From NCBI RefSeq assembly GCF_003265705.1, contig NW_020312904.1, forward strand, positions 2,669,936 through 2,733,935: a stretch of DNA of 64,000 bases, written 5' to 3'. Made by a program: the position numbers and the translations under genes. This DNA comes from Callorhinus ursinus. Its lineage: Eukaryota; Chordata; Mammalia; Carnivora; Otariidae. The notes beneath the pieces are model-generated. The model saw only the letters and a program-made list of their open reading frames with translations, had not been told where the DNA came from and did not search any database. Positions 12,421 through 23,738 of this stretch are shown piece by piece; the stretch's first letter is position 1, and the number at the start of each line of letters is the position of its first letter.

Positions 12421-13080
12421 ACACCCGTCAGGGAACAAACAGGCCATGACATCTGGCTGCTCCCTGGGTCTCCACCTAAGCCATGAGCGGGCCCAGGTGA
12501 GCGGTCGGAGGGGGACCAGGGACTAGGGCGCCAGCATCATCAGCACCATCACTCCCATTGCTCTGGAGTAAAAACAAGAGAATCTCAAATCTGCATCATA
12601 TTCTTTTAGTATTATGCTTTTTAAAGACCTGCCATGGAGTGCTGTCCCCAAGGCCTCCCAAGGAATAAAGGGCTGTCTGCCTGAACTAACCTGCCTCAGG
12701 CTGCTGTGGGACTTGAGGGCCTATGTCTGATTTGTTCACATCTGTTCCTCCTTCTACCAGTGCAGACTGTGGTCTGGTTGTCGGTTCTCCTTGGCACCAG
12801 CATTACTGGGTTTCTTTTCTTTGGGCAGCGGGGGGAGAGCCTGCGGGGGGGGGGGGGTCCTGGACCCAGCCATCTGTGGTTTTAACCACAGCCTCACACC
12901 ATTCAAAACCATACAGGTGGGACTCTGGAAAGATGCACCGAGGGGGCCCAGGAATGCCTGCATAAGTAATGGACACAGCTTATCGTATGGGACCTTTCTG
13001 ACATCCATTATCAGGTTTGGGCTTTTCTACCTCTTTGCGAGGATCCCGCAGTGCTACAAGTAGGGAAGGCTGCATAATGA
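12421..13080. other. Intronic sequence with G13 tract, no gene seen
   Basis: Contains a G13 homopolymer at 12845-12857. No coding or repeat family was recognised. Short frames on both strands are chance. Confidence 0.45.
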
Positions 13081-13475
13081 ATTCTAGAAAGGCACGGAGT
13101 TACTATGTTAATAAAGGTGCCAACAGCACAAAATAGATTCAGCCCTTCAATATCTTGAATAAAAATTGTTGTTTTCTACCGCCTGGAACAACATTATGTG
13201 GTTGTGCTTTCCACAACGCACATGATTTCCTATTTCCTTGTGAGTTTTCTGGGTCACATATATTTCTGCACCAAGTCTATACTTCTGCTTCAACAGTTAG
13301 AAGCGTCTTTCAGTATCATTTTTCCTGGAATAATTTGTTATCCATCATTTTTATGGCAGCATTAAATTTTAAGACAGAATTGAGAGGGATAGAAAATCTG
13401 CATATTTCCAACCCCAAAAGAAAGCCTTTAATAAATTTAGGACTTCTCAGTTTTACATTAGAATCTGACCCTAGG
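13081..13475. promoter_or_regulatory. AT-rich unique island, possible conserved element
   Basis: Repeat-free AT-rich sequence between GC-rich neighbours. It contains ATTTTTATGGCAGC and several AATAATTTG/ATTAAA cores. The 123-residue plus frame here has no recognisable family and no splice bounds. Function is inferred only from composition. Confidence 0.3.
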
Positions 13476-15645
13476 ACCAAAATGCTGCCTGAAGCCACCC
13501 ATCCTTCATGCGGAAGTGTGGGGTGAGTCTGCACCCGCTGGCCCTGGCTGCCAGGGGACCCACGATATACAATGCCAAGAGGCCCAGTGGTGATGGCTGG
13601 GGGACAGGGCCACGTTATCCTCCACCTAAACAAGGTCCGGCAGGTGTGTATGAGTGTGCCCAACAGGACACCAGGTAAATCAGATCAGTGAAGCCATGAG
13701 ATCGGGGAAGCCCATGTGCATACACCAACACACCCAGTCCTGTGCAAGGTGCTGGGACACAGAGCTGAGTCAGATGGTCCCCACTCTCAAGGACTTCCTG
13801 GCCCCCTATGCACAGGAGGTGTGAACACAGCGGTGCTATGGTGCAGCCGGCGCGCTCACAGGGCCCGGCAAAGTGCTATACGTGCACGGAAAAGGGGACC
13901 CTACCTCTGAAATGCGGTGAAAGGCCGCTCCGCTAACCTGACTTGGTATGTCACTTTCCGCCAAATGCAGGCCCAGGCACTGCACTGCTAAAAGCCAAGA
14001 ACACGGTGATAAACAGCTTAATGGGCTTATTTTCAGAATCACGCAATTGCCCAGTGCTGCAGAGCCAGTGAATGAGGCCGAGTGGCCACCAGGGAAAAGC
14101 CAGGGCCTGGCTCAGAGGAAGCTGACACCGAAGTGCAAGTTGTGCTGCCCCCCTTTCCCACCACGCCTCTGCCCCAGCGGACCCTCCCCAAGCACACCTT
14201 TCTGAGCACACTCAGGGGGCTCAAAGAGAAAAAGGAGTCTCTGGCTACCCACACCGTGCTTACCCACCTGGAAATGTGAAGTTTTACAAAATAATACTCT
14301 TAAAGACCAAGGGAACAACGGGGCTATGCACAATGGCAATACAAAAAGGCAGGCGGCCCCAGGGGAGGACTGAGCCCAGCCAGGCACGCCACGCACTGCT
14401 CATCCCAGCCCAGCACGGCGCAGTCCGAAATCTCCCTCCCCTGCAAGAACAGGAGGATTGATGTCTGCATCATATTGACTCCCTGGTCTCAGAAATTCAA
14501 ATGAGGAAACAACTTTTTTTTTATTAGGACTGGCTTGTTTGTTTTCCTCTTTCCCAGAGCTTCCACAAACCATAGCCATAAAGCATGAGCAAGTGTTTCT
14601 TGTTGGTGGATCAAATCATAGGATGATGGACGGGCAGAGTTCCATTTAAAAGGCATGGATGGAAATGGCAGGGTTTCCCTCTGTCCCTGAGCTAAGGGGT
14701 TCCCATTTCAATTCTGACTGTAAACACAAAGCATAAATAGGGGGTGCAGCCGACCCCTGAGCAGCGCAGGCCTGGAGGAGACCACCAGTGTCCACCATCT
14801 GGGGGAGGGAGGGAATCTGCATGCCACCAAAAAGGGGCTGAGGGTGGGCAGGGACCGGCTGAGGGCCACACATGCAGCGCCCATGGGAAGGCCAGGGTTC
14901 TGAACGCAGGCCTGTGGCCAGGGTTTCCTGGCAGGGAGACCCTGCATCAGCGAATGTCTCTTCAGAGCCTCAAGAGCACCAGGAGACAAAGGGAGACAAT
15001 GCCCTGCTCCTGGTCAGCTACTGCTCGGCGACACGCACCAACGTGCACTAAGTATTTACGACAGTGACAGGCTCGTGGGGGGTGGGGCTTCATCCGTGGT
15101 TTTCATTTACTTGTTTTGTTAGTTTTTATTCTTTTCTCCAATAGTATGGGAGACTGACTTCTAGGATGGAGTTCAAATTTAATATCAATAACCTCAGGAA
15201 ATATCTATCCCCTGCGATTCCCAGAAACAGAACTGCTGGACGGAGCGTCCTCAGGGTATGACTCAGAGTAACAGGGCAGGCGTTCAGCGCCGGTTCAATT
15301 AGGGCGGCTCTGGTCCCTCCATGCGCCAGGGTCTTACTTGGGGGGACAATGTTTACCCGAGTGTAGGCCTGCTGGAATTCAAATGCCTTTGCACCACGCA
15401 AAGCCTAATCCAGCAGCTATCCAGGGAGCCTGACAGAAACAGCACGGCCACCGAGGCTGAGGCACGCCAGCTATGCCAGTGGGAACGACGCTCCCCTAGA
15501 CTCACCTGCTCACAAGACCCGAGCACACGGAGCTCAGCCTTCCACCCAGACCACTCTCTCCAGCGGGAGGCTGGCGCTCGAAGTTCACCTTCTGAGCAAA
15601 TGTGCAACAAAAATAATGTGAACCTGCAGGTTTCTGGCTGAAACT
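13476..15645. other. Intronic unique sequence, no gene seen
   Basis: Mostly GC-rich with overlapping chance frames on both strands. A stretch near 13740-13800 (tgctgggacacagagctgag) resembles an ancient interspersed repeat that I cannot name. No exon was recognised. Confidence 0.45.
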
Positions 15646-15649
15646 CTTT

Positions 15650-16260
15650 CAATTTGGCCTAAACACTCAGAATTTCTCTTGGTAATTCAGTCAAATTAAC
15701 TCCTTTAAAAACTTGCTTTTGCAACTTTTGTTGTATTATTAGATTTTGCAATAGGAGTTATTTTAACAATGTACAATATAATTAGGCACTTAATGTCATT
15801 AAGAAAATTTATGAGCCTTTATGAGTTGAAAAACAGCCCCAAATGGTATTTATTAGCTATCCAGGACTAAAAATAGGACCCTACTGCCTCAGTGAACCAC
15901 ATTTAAAAAAATATACAGTCACAAATAATATGTCTAATTATGTATTAAACTAATTCTTGCCTTCACCTTTTGAATTTCTAAACTCCTTACCTCATGTATC
16001 ATTTTAATTATTTTTCCAGTTCATTCCCAGGGAAACTGGCTGATGGGGAATTAATTAATGGGTCCAATAAAGAGGCTGCCAGCATTGTTCCACCACAATC
16101 TGAGCCCTGGCCTCATTTGCATGTCTCCTTTATTCTAAACAATAGCACTGCTGAGATTTCGGCATGAAATTGTTAGCTCATTAAAGAGGACACAATCATA
16201 TCCATTCCCACAGATATTCATCAATTATCACATTTTACTGCAACATGAGTCCATGAATAG
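15650..16260. promoter_or_regulatory. Strong candidate developmental enhancer (AT-rich, repeat-free)
   Basis: About 600 bp of AT-rich, repeat-free sequence in a GC-rich intron. It is dense in homeodomain-type cores (TAATTA in GGAATTAATTAATGGG, TTTTAATTATTT, CTAATTATG), with an octamer ATTTGCAT in CCTCATTTGCATGTC and a CAATAAA. No open frame of note. This composition, length and isolation match many vertebrate conserved non-coding enhancers. Conservation itself cannot be seen from one sequence. Confidence 0.45.
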
Positions 16261-19135
16261 AGCAACCACTAGAGTTTCTGGCCCCAGGGTTTGAGAGATA
16301 TGACAGGTATTTAAATACTCTGCCGCAGATTCCACTTGATGAAATGATTTGGGATTATTCGAGCCCAGGAAAGACCCTACATGAAAGGCAGGCACTCCCG
16401 GTCTTATGGAGGGGGAGGCTGCGAAGTGCAGCCGCATCAAGGTCCACGTCGGAAGAGCCCCTTCATCTGGAGACGTCCCGTGTCCCGGTCGCCTACTGTA
16501 CTGACTTCAGAGAAGAAACGCATCCATGGATGAGGCTGGCTGCCCTGGCTGCCCAGCATCACGGACATCTGCTTTATCCCCAGAGATGCTGGCAGGGGGC
16601 GAGGAAGGGCCCTGGGGAGTCAGGCCCTCTCCCAATGATGGGCCACACATGGGGGCTCAAGGCCAGTGGGGCCACACAGCAGGTGTCCTGCCGGAGTAGG
16701 CAGCCTGACACCCACACCGGGCACCCAGTCTTCTGCCCGTGGGTCCCCCACCGCGGCTTTGCCACGAGAACAAAAGCCAGGACACCAGAGCCTCCTAGCA
16801 CCTTCTACCAACTCTGTCTCCCACCCGGCTGAGGGCTGCTCCAGACAGCAAGCACTTCTCACTGGTCTGCTAAGGGCCAGCATGCAGCCCCGGGGCTGGT
16901 CCAGATATTCCAGCAGGGGCTCCAAGTGTCACACATCCGTGGCCGGGCAGATGGACAGATAGCCAAGTGTGCTCAGAGACACGAGACTAGAAGACGTCCT
17001 TCTGCCAGTCGTAGGCAGACCCCGAAGAGCCTTAAGAGGAGCACTCAGTTGGTCAAACACTGAGGAAAGCACCTTTAGATGTGTGTTAGATGTGTGTGGT
17101 CATCCTCTGTTTCTTTCAAGTTAGTAAGTAAATGGCTATGGTTCTTTCCGAGGACCCTGGCTCCAGCCCTGAGCATCTCTGCCTGCTCCAGCCTGATCCC
17201 CGAACACACCGGTCACCACCATACTGCGTGGGGCGTGCGTGGCCCTGGCCTCTGTTGGCTGGCTCAGTCGCTCAGAGCGCCGACCGTCGAGAGCTCACTG
17301 TGCTCGCACAAAGGGAAGTCACTCAGGAGGGCAGACAGACCTGTCCGTCCATGTGTGTGTTAATGCCCTGTCCCCCCTTCCAATTTTCGATTTTCGAGGT
17401 TCACCTCCTCATTACCAGGATGAATAGAGGAAGAGGCGGGACTGATTAATTTAAAAAACAATGAAAGAACTGACACCAGAATTCACATTACAGTGGTTTT
17501 CTTTTGTCTCTACAGTACTGGGAAAGAGATGGAGTGGTCAAAAGGAGTTCTTTTAGATGCCTGCTATCAGACGAGATGGGCCAGGCACACGGGCACAAAC
17601 AGGGGCCTACAAGAATCCACCTTTTTATTAATAGTGCTACCCCTGTTCAAAAAGTCTGAAAAAAAAGCTTTGCGATTACCTATCCAGATGCAAGCACTGA
17701 AGTGCATGAAAACAACCTGCTGAAGAAGTGGGGAGTGAGAACAGAGACACAGGTGCACTCTGAGGTCAAGTGCGGCTGTCCGCCCGAGGAGACACCTGTT
17801 CCATGGCCAGCTTCCCAGGTGGGCGAGCTTCAAAGAAGCCAGCTGCCCCAGGCAAGCTCAGTCCCCCAAGATCTGGGCGCCGGTGTGCAGGCGACCATGT
17901 GATGGAGGCAATCAGAGCTCTATGGACATTCCCTCTTCCATTCCACAGACCGAGGTGCAGGGCTGCACTGCACTCCCCGGCCCCCTCGTGGCCAGCCCTC
18001 ACCACAGCAATGTGAGCAGAAGGGATGGAGCCGCCCTGGGTGAGCTTTTCTTCTGCAGAGCTGAGCCATGACACTTTTGGGGAGTGGCAGGTCAACCCTC
18101 CCCAACCTCCAACGAACTCACCAGAAGGGCCAGTCCCCTCCTGCTGCCCGCCCAGCTAGGGATTCAAGAACAGCACACCTTCCCACACTGAGCGCAAGGT
18201 GGCCTTGTGCTTGCTCTCACAAGTTTCGGGGAGCTTTTCTCTTTTCAACCAAGCCACCAACACTTTGAGAGTGACCGTGTGCTTTACACGTATGCCTTGG
18301 TTTATTTAAATGCCAGTGGTTTAGTTCCCAAAATGTGGTTGGCACACCACAGTGACAAATCTTTTGATGAAGGCAATTGTCTTCCCCAACTGTCCCCAAT
18401 CAAAACCTTTCCTTAAAGTAAACAAGTGCCGTGTGGCCCACGAAGCAAGGCCCTCTTTTCCTGGGTCCCCGTGTCTAGTAGTCCCCTGGGTACGGTTCCT
18501 GGAATGTGTCCCAGGTTCAAGCCCCAAAATGGGGCTCAGCATTTCTCTAGAACCCCTCTACCTCCCACCCCAAGTACCACAGCCAGGCAAGTGCAGTGGC
18601 CAAGAAGCTCCAAGTGGGATCAGAAAGTGGCAAGGAGTCCATAAGTCTCCGTGTGCCAAAGGACCTGAAGACGCCCCTAAAGATGAGACGAAACGCTAAA
18701 ACCCAGCTCCTCTGAGCACCAGGAAACCAGAGGACGAGTCCGGAAGGCTGCGCCCAGGGATGGGGGGGGGGGGGAGGGCTCTAAGCAGTCTCGGGCCCTG
18801 CCTCTCCCTCTCTGCTCCTCTGCAGTGAGATATGGGCAAAGGACAAAAATAAAAAGACCTTTTAACTGTGTCAGCCCCAATGCAAGAGGGATCCATTCCA
18901 CTGGGCCAACGCTTCCCACTGGGAGACCTCGCTGGGTCCCCATGGAGAAGCAGCCTTCCACGGTCCCGACTGCTCACCCCACCCCGCGGGAGCAGGTCCC
19001 CACGAGCCCCACCAGGTGCCAGGAGAAGCCCTCGCAGACCCCAGCTCACCTGCTCTGTTGGAGAAGGACCGCCACCTGGGTAGAAACCACATCCGAGCCC
19101 GCACAACTCTGCAGCCGGAGCAGGGACTCTAATAA
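16261..19135. other. Intronic GC-rich unique sequence, no gene seen
   Basis: No exon or named repeat was recognised. A G13 homopolymer lies at 18762-18774. The many overlapping frames, such as 16344-16832 plus and 18696-19142 minus, look like shadows of GC-rich composition. Confidence 0.45.
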
Positions 19136-19137
19136 CG

Positions 19138-19400
19138 TTCACTAATGTTAGTGAGGACCAAAAATAGACTGAAAAATCACCCTAATTTATAACTGAGATT
19201 CCTCTCGTTTAAGAAAACAGTGATACATCCTTTAGAATTGCCTCTTCATAATGACAGAGATTAAAGTGTACAGCACATTTTTCAAAAGACACTATCAGCA
19301 GCAGAGAAGAAATCAGACACTTCTAGAGTTAACATTTATTCTTTGTGAAATTTAATTAAAAGCAGCTCATTCCTGACGTGACCTTAACACGCCAGAGACC
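19138..19400. promoter_or_regulatory. AT-rich unique island, possible conserved element
   Basis: Repeat-free AT-rich block with a CACTAATGTTAGTG inverted pair near its left end, CTAATTTATAAC, GTTAACATTTATTC and TTTAATTAAAAGC. There is no coding potential. A similar but shorter AT-rich stretch follows at 19560-19740. Regulatory role is inference. Confidence 0.32.
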
Positions 19401-19999
19401 CCGAGTAGGAGGGACGACAAAAGACCCTTGCAGTGACTATCTCAGAGTTTAGGAATACCCACACGCTCTCAGGATTCTGCTTTACGGGGACAGTGACAGT
19501 ACAAAGGGGCCGAGCTCTGCCCCACTGCGGGGCAGGCCCAGGGCCAGAGTGGTCCCCAAAGCCATTAATGACAGCAATAAGAAAAGGAATCTCTTTTTTC
19601 TAAAAATGTACTACCACTGCTATACTTAAAATAAAATACCATCAGGTGAAATGGATCAGACTGAACCATTTAATCCTTGCTGACATTCACCATATTGAGC
19701 CAAATAGCTCAATCTGCACAGACATTCAACAGGGATTTCAATTTTCCTGGTCCTGTGTTTACTAAAGGATAAGTGGCCTCCCGTGGACAAAGCTGCCCAG
19801 TGCAGAGCAACAAGACTGGCCACACAGCTGGCTGGGGACTAGGGTGGCCGGGGTCTGCTGTGCACAGTGGCCAGGGGAGGAGGGCCAGGCACTGGTACTG
19901 CTCCCCACCCCACCCCCCAGCGCAGCTGGACACTCCAGCCAGGAGAGCCCATGCTGTGGGTCTGCATGCCCCCAAAAGACATCGCCAAGCCCTAAGCTG
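19401..19999. other. Intronic sequence, no gene seen
   Basis: Mixed composition with an AT-rich centre (19560-19740). No repeat or exon was recognised. Confidence 0.4.
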
Positions 20000-20118
20000 G
20001 GGAACAAGGTGTTCGCAGATATAGTTAAGAAGACATCAGACTGGATCAGGATGGGTCCCAGTCCAGCGACAGGTGTCCTTGTAAGAAGGGGGATTTGCAC
20101 GTGCACACCGTGCCTGCG

Positions 20119-20152
<34 letters not shown>

Positions 20153-20345
20153 GAATGTTGTAAATGACACAGAGACTGGGTGGTGCGTCTACAAGCCAAG
20201 GACACCAGGGATGGCTGGCCACACCAGGAGCTGGGAGAGAGGCCTGGGACGGAGTTTCCCTCGGAGCTCCAGCAGGAGCTGACGACCCTGCCCACACCTT
20301 GCTGTCAGACCTCTGGCCTGAGAGAGAGGCCTGTGGTTTGAAGCT
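20000..20345 (+). mobile_element. MaLR LTR (MLT1/MST-like) fragment
   Basis: The segments GTTCGCAGATATAGTTAAG, CAGGTGTCCTTGTAAGAAG, GCGTCTACAAGCCAAGGACA and CACCTTGCTGTCAGACCTCT line up in order with the common MaLR solo-LTR consensus (cagatgtaattaagtt, tgtccttataagaag, and so on). It is a non-coding LTR remnant of an ancient ERVL-MaLR element. The subfamily is not assigned. It is interrupted by a CA microsatellite. Confidence 0.7.
20116..20152. repeat. Compound (CG)n(CA)13 alternating tract
   Basis: A GCGCGCGCGCGC run (20116-20127) joins a CA run that ends at 20152. It gives 37 bp of strictly alternating purine and pyrimidine, a classic Z-DNA-prone composition. It lies inside the MaLR LTR. 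Confidence 0.93.
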
Positions 20346-20854
20346 TCCAGTCTGTGGTCCTTGTTCACGAGCCCGAGGAAACACCCAATCTCATCCTCCA
20401 CCTCCCTGGGCCTGACGAGAACGATACCCAGACTTTTCTTTCAGCCCGTGCTCCCCCAAACCTTCCCGAGGTCCCCAAAGAGGCTTGTCACTTAGGCTGA
20501 GTGGCACCCGCGCCTGCCCCTCCCGGAGTGCGCCTGCAGCCCTGCCCGCAGGCTGTCCCTCCTTCTGTTAGATGAGGTCCCCGCTTTCGTCCCCATGGGG
20601 CACCATGGTCATGAAGGGGTCCGTCCTACATCTCCCCAAGCCTCCTAAGAGCATTTCAGAGGCTTCGTCAGCCCAGAGCAGGCCGACCTGTCAGAGCAGG
20701 AGAGAGGAGCGACTCCACGTGCAGGCCCGGGCAAGAGCCGAGAAAAGAGGTTTCACAAACCAGACATGCTAGGGTGTCAAAGGACAGAACACAGACCCCA
20801 GCACGGGGAGCTCGGAAGGGTGACCCCGCCAGCCCTGGGAGCAGGTGCCGTGAC
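20346..20854. other. Intronic GC-rich sequence, no gene seen
   Basis: No exon or repeat was recognised between the LTR and the MIR-like fragment. Confidence 0.4.
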
Positions 20855-20935
20855 GGGCACTCCTTTACAGATGGGGATCCTGAGGGTCAGAAACGGGAAC
20901 TCACCGGCCAAGGCCCTAACCCTGGGAAGGCGGCC
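20855..20935 (-). repeat. MIR-like SINE fragment
   Basis: CTTTACAGATGGGGATCCTG and GGTCAGAAACGGGAACTCAC resemble the antisense MIR core (ttttacagatgaggaaactgaggctcagagagg). A second piece at 21078-21120 (GGGGCCAGGATCTGAGTCC) resembles the next part of the same consensus and may belong to the same copy, separated by about 150 bp of other sequence. Confidence 0.5.
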
Positions 20936-21120
20936 GCTGCAAGGCGGCCCCTGGACCACACCACGTCCCAGAGAAGAACCAGTCGCCCATACTCTGCCCA
21001 GGAGGGGGGCGCACCACCCCACCCTATGTCCAGGGCCCTGGGACTCAGACATGGCCACAGACTCACGCAGAGCCGCTCTGCCATGAGCCAGAGGGGCCAG
21101 GATCTGAGTCCAGGCCTGGA

Positions 21121-23598
21121 GAAGGCAAGCACCTTTGCTTTGCGAGCCTCTAACAGCCAACATGAGCAAACATCAGGGATTTATAAAGTGGCCTATGAGA
21201 GACAAAGACACAAAAGCTGAACAGTTAGAAACTCCCGGCCACTGACGTCCCTCCCCTTCAGCCAAGAAACAGCACGGCTCTGAGGTCACTCGGCAGGACA
21301 GGGAGGCCTGGCTGAGCTTCCGTGTCCCCCTCCCGAGAGGAAGCCTGCCGCCACCGAGCACTCGGCAGCTGGACACAGGATGATTATGCTGCATCTGCAT
21401 GTGCGTTCCTGGGTTTTCACATTCAAGAGTCAGAACTCACAATCCTTCCTTGGCAACTCAGACTTCATGCACATGCAGATCGTCCTTCGTGCAGCTGCTG
21501 TGCTCACTCGCTGTGGCGGAGCATAGAGACACCCCTGCAAGGTGGGCTCCTGCTCACCCCGCAGTCACCCAGCGCGCCGGTCTGCTCCAACGGGAGGCTC
21601 TGTGCGGCCAGCGGGACCAGAGGCTGCCCAGGCTCCAGGGTGCCAGTGCTTGACGTGACGCCTGGTGAAACCGGTGTGACAGGTGTGGTGGCCCTGAACC
21701 AGAGAGCGCACATACAGCGGGGCACACCTGTAAACTGAAAGTGCGAAACGCAAATTTGCTTGAGCTCACGCTGATAATCCAACTGAAAGATCATTCCAAG
21801 AGAAACCGTTAGCCCTGTTTTCCTACACCCTCCCTTCGGTGGCAGCAGGGTTAGCCACACACTTGCAGGCCCCCAGATAGGAGACCCTGGGACCCCAATC
21901 CCACAGAGCACATGACGGGCTCCCCTTCCCTGCGGGGCGAGGAACACAGAATGCCAGCAGCTGGTACGTCCAGGACCCAGATGTCACAGAGCAGGGCGCC
22001 CAAAGAAAGGGAGACCCCAGCCAACATGAGCACAGTACACGCTCCTCAAACGTCTGCAGGGAAGGAACTCTGACTGCACCCCCATCTGCCAAATCCCTGT
22101 GTGACTAGGGAGCCACTGTGTGGCTGAAGGGAGGGCAGCTCTCATTTGCTGAAATCCTGACTCAGAAAAGCGTGGGGTCCCACAGGGCGAGAGGCGGCTC
22201 CTGGCTACGGGCCTGGCCCTGGGCCTGCAGACTCGGAGGCTCAGGCTGGGGGCTGCAGCAGGGGCAGACGGGTGGGGCTGTGGGCTGCAGAGGCTTCACA
22301 CGCTCGGCTGGAAGGGTCTCACCTCCCAGGAGCTCCGCCGCTTGACCTGTGTGGACCGCTGCAGGGCTGCTCCCAGCCCACAGGCACCTCTGCGCAGAGC
22401 TGACACATGACTCTCAGCTGCAAACAAGCATCAGGACGCGCTGCTGCACAGCCATGTGGACGGCACCCAGGTGTGCGGCACATGTGCAGGTCCAAGGAGC
22501 AGCTCAGAGCAACGTCACACCCTGAGTCCCAGCACCATGACCCAGCACACGCTCCCTGCTCTCACGCAGCCCGGGGCCGTTCCAATGGAAAAAGGGGTGA
22601 GAAAGCGGGTGGGTCTCACGGGACGCGAACCACTGGTCCCTGAAGCTCTCCTCCCCGCCACCTGCTCTTCCAAAAGCTGCCACTGCTCCGGCAGGAGAGT
22701 CTCCGTCCCTCCCCTGACTCGGGGTGGCCTCTGTGCAAGTGCCTTCCCAGGCTGGTTTCCACCTGGCGCCCGAGTCTGGCCAGCGAGCTGTGAGAAGGCC
22801 CAAGCGCCCCAGGTCTTGCTGGGCCTTGGGCGGCGCCAGCATGAACCTGCCAGCCGGGGGGTGAGCCCCCTGCCGAGCCCTGGGGAAGCTGTGCGTCCAG
22901 GAGCAAAAGCACCATTCGCTCTCGTCCCCGAGGCTCACAGCGGTTCGTGTCCCAGCAGCAGGCAACCCAGACGGAACCTGCAGGCCGCCTGAGTGGAGCC
23001 GGTGGCCCTGGCGCAGCTCCAGGGGGACCCACCGTGCCTGGCAGCCATGGGGCCCAGGCAGCCCCTCCGCTGTCCGCGTAGCTGCCCCCGGCCCAGTGAC
23101 ACTTCTAACCTCGAGGGAGGGAAGAAAATAGCCGCCTGTGGATTCTAGAAAATGATCCTTTACAGCGAAGGATCCCTCAGCAATGAAACGGCACCAACGG
23201 ATGTATAACACAAAATTATGGATAAATCTCCAATCATTACGAAGCGTGAAGGAAGCCAAACAAAAAGAGCCCCTATCGCAAGGGCTCCATTTGTATGAAC
23301 TTCTAGAAGAGGCGAAGGGAAATCCTGCAGTCTGTCCTGCGGGCTTCCTTCCCTGCCCCCCAGGGCAACGCCTGTGCGAGCGGCGGGACGTGGCGGGACG
23401 TGGGCAGGTGGGACACACCCCTCCCCCAAAGCCACTAGCAGGCAGGGGAAGGAGCTGTGGGAGGAGGCCGGGGGGCCCCAATCACCTGGAACCCCTGAGC
23501 TAGCAGACGGGCCTCGCACCCAAGCATCCTGAAGCTCACAGGCCTCTTGAGGCCCTTCAAAGAGAACAGGACTCGGGAAAGAGGACCGCAGCCCCACA
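21121..23598. other. Intronic GC-rich unique sequence, no gene seen
   Basis: It holds the longest open frame of the window (325 residues, minus, 22504-23481). That frame has low-complexity Pro/Gly/Arg composition, no family signature and opposite-strand competitors, so it is not called. A less GC-rich part lies at 23100-23300. Confidence 0.45.
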
Positions 23599-23738
23599 GG
23601 TGGAGGTCGGGGGCCCCCAGTGGAGGTCGGGGGGCCCCAGGTGGAGGTCAGGGGGCCCCAGGTGGAGGTCAGGGGGCCCCAGGTGGAGGTCGGGGGGCCC
23701 CAGGTGGAGGTCGGGGGGCCCCAGGTGGAGGTTGGGGG
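23599..23738. repeat. 21-bp minisatellite, six units plus a partial
   Basis: The unit is GGTGGAGGTCGGGGGGCCCC plus A. Units start at 23599, 23620, 23640, 23661, 23682 and 23703, with a partial unit at 23724. All are 21 bp except the second, which is 20 bp. Variation is mainly TCGG versus TCAGG. Because 21 is a multiple of three, chance frames through it read as Gly-rich 7-residue repeats; these are not protein evidence. Confidence 0.96.

Noticed and set aside
19008..19019. CTCF-like core CCACCAGGTGCC, and a similar one near 32803
   Set aside because: One core position mismatches the usual motif in each case; too weak to call by eye.
22504..23481. 325-residue minus-strand open frame, the longest in the window
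   Set aside because: Low-complexity Pro/Gly/Arg/Ser composition, no family signature or splice bounds, and competing frames on the other strand; typical of GC-rich intron.
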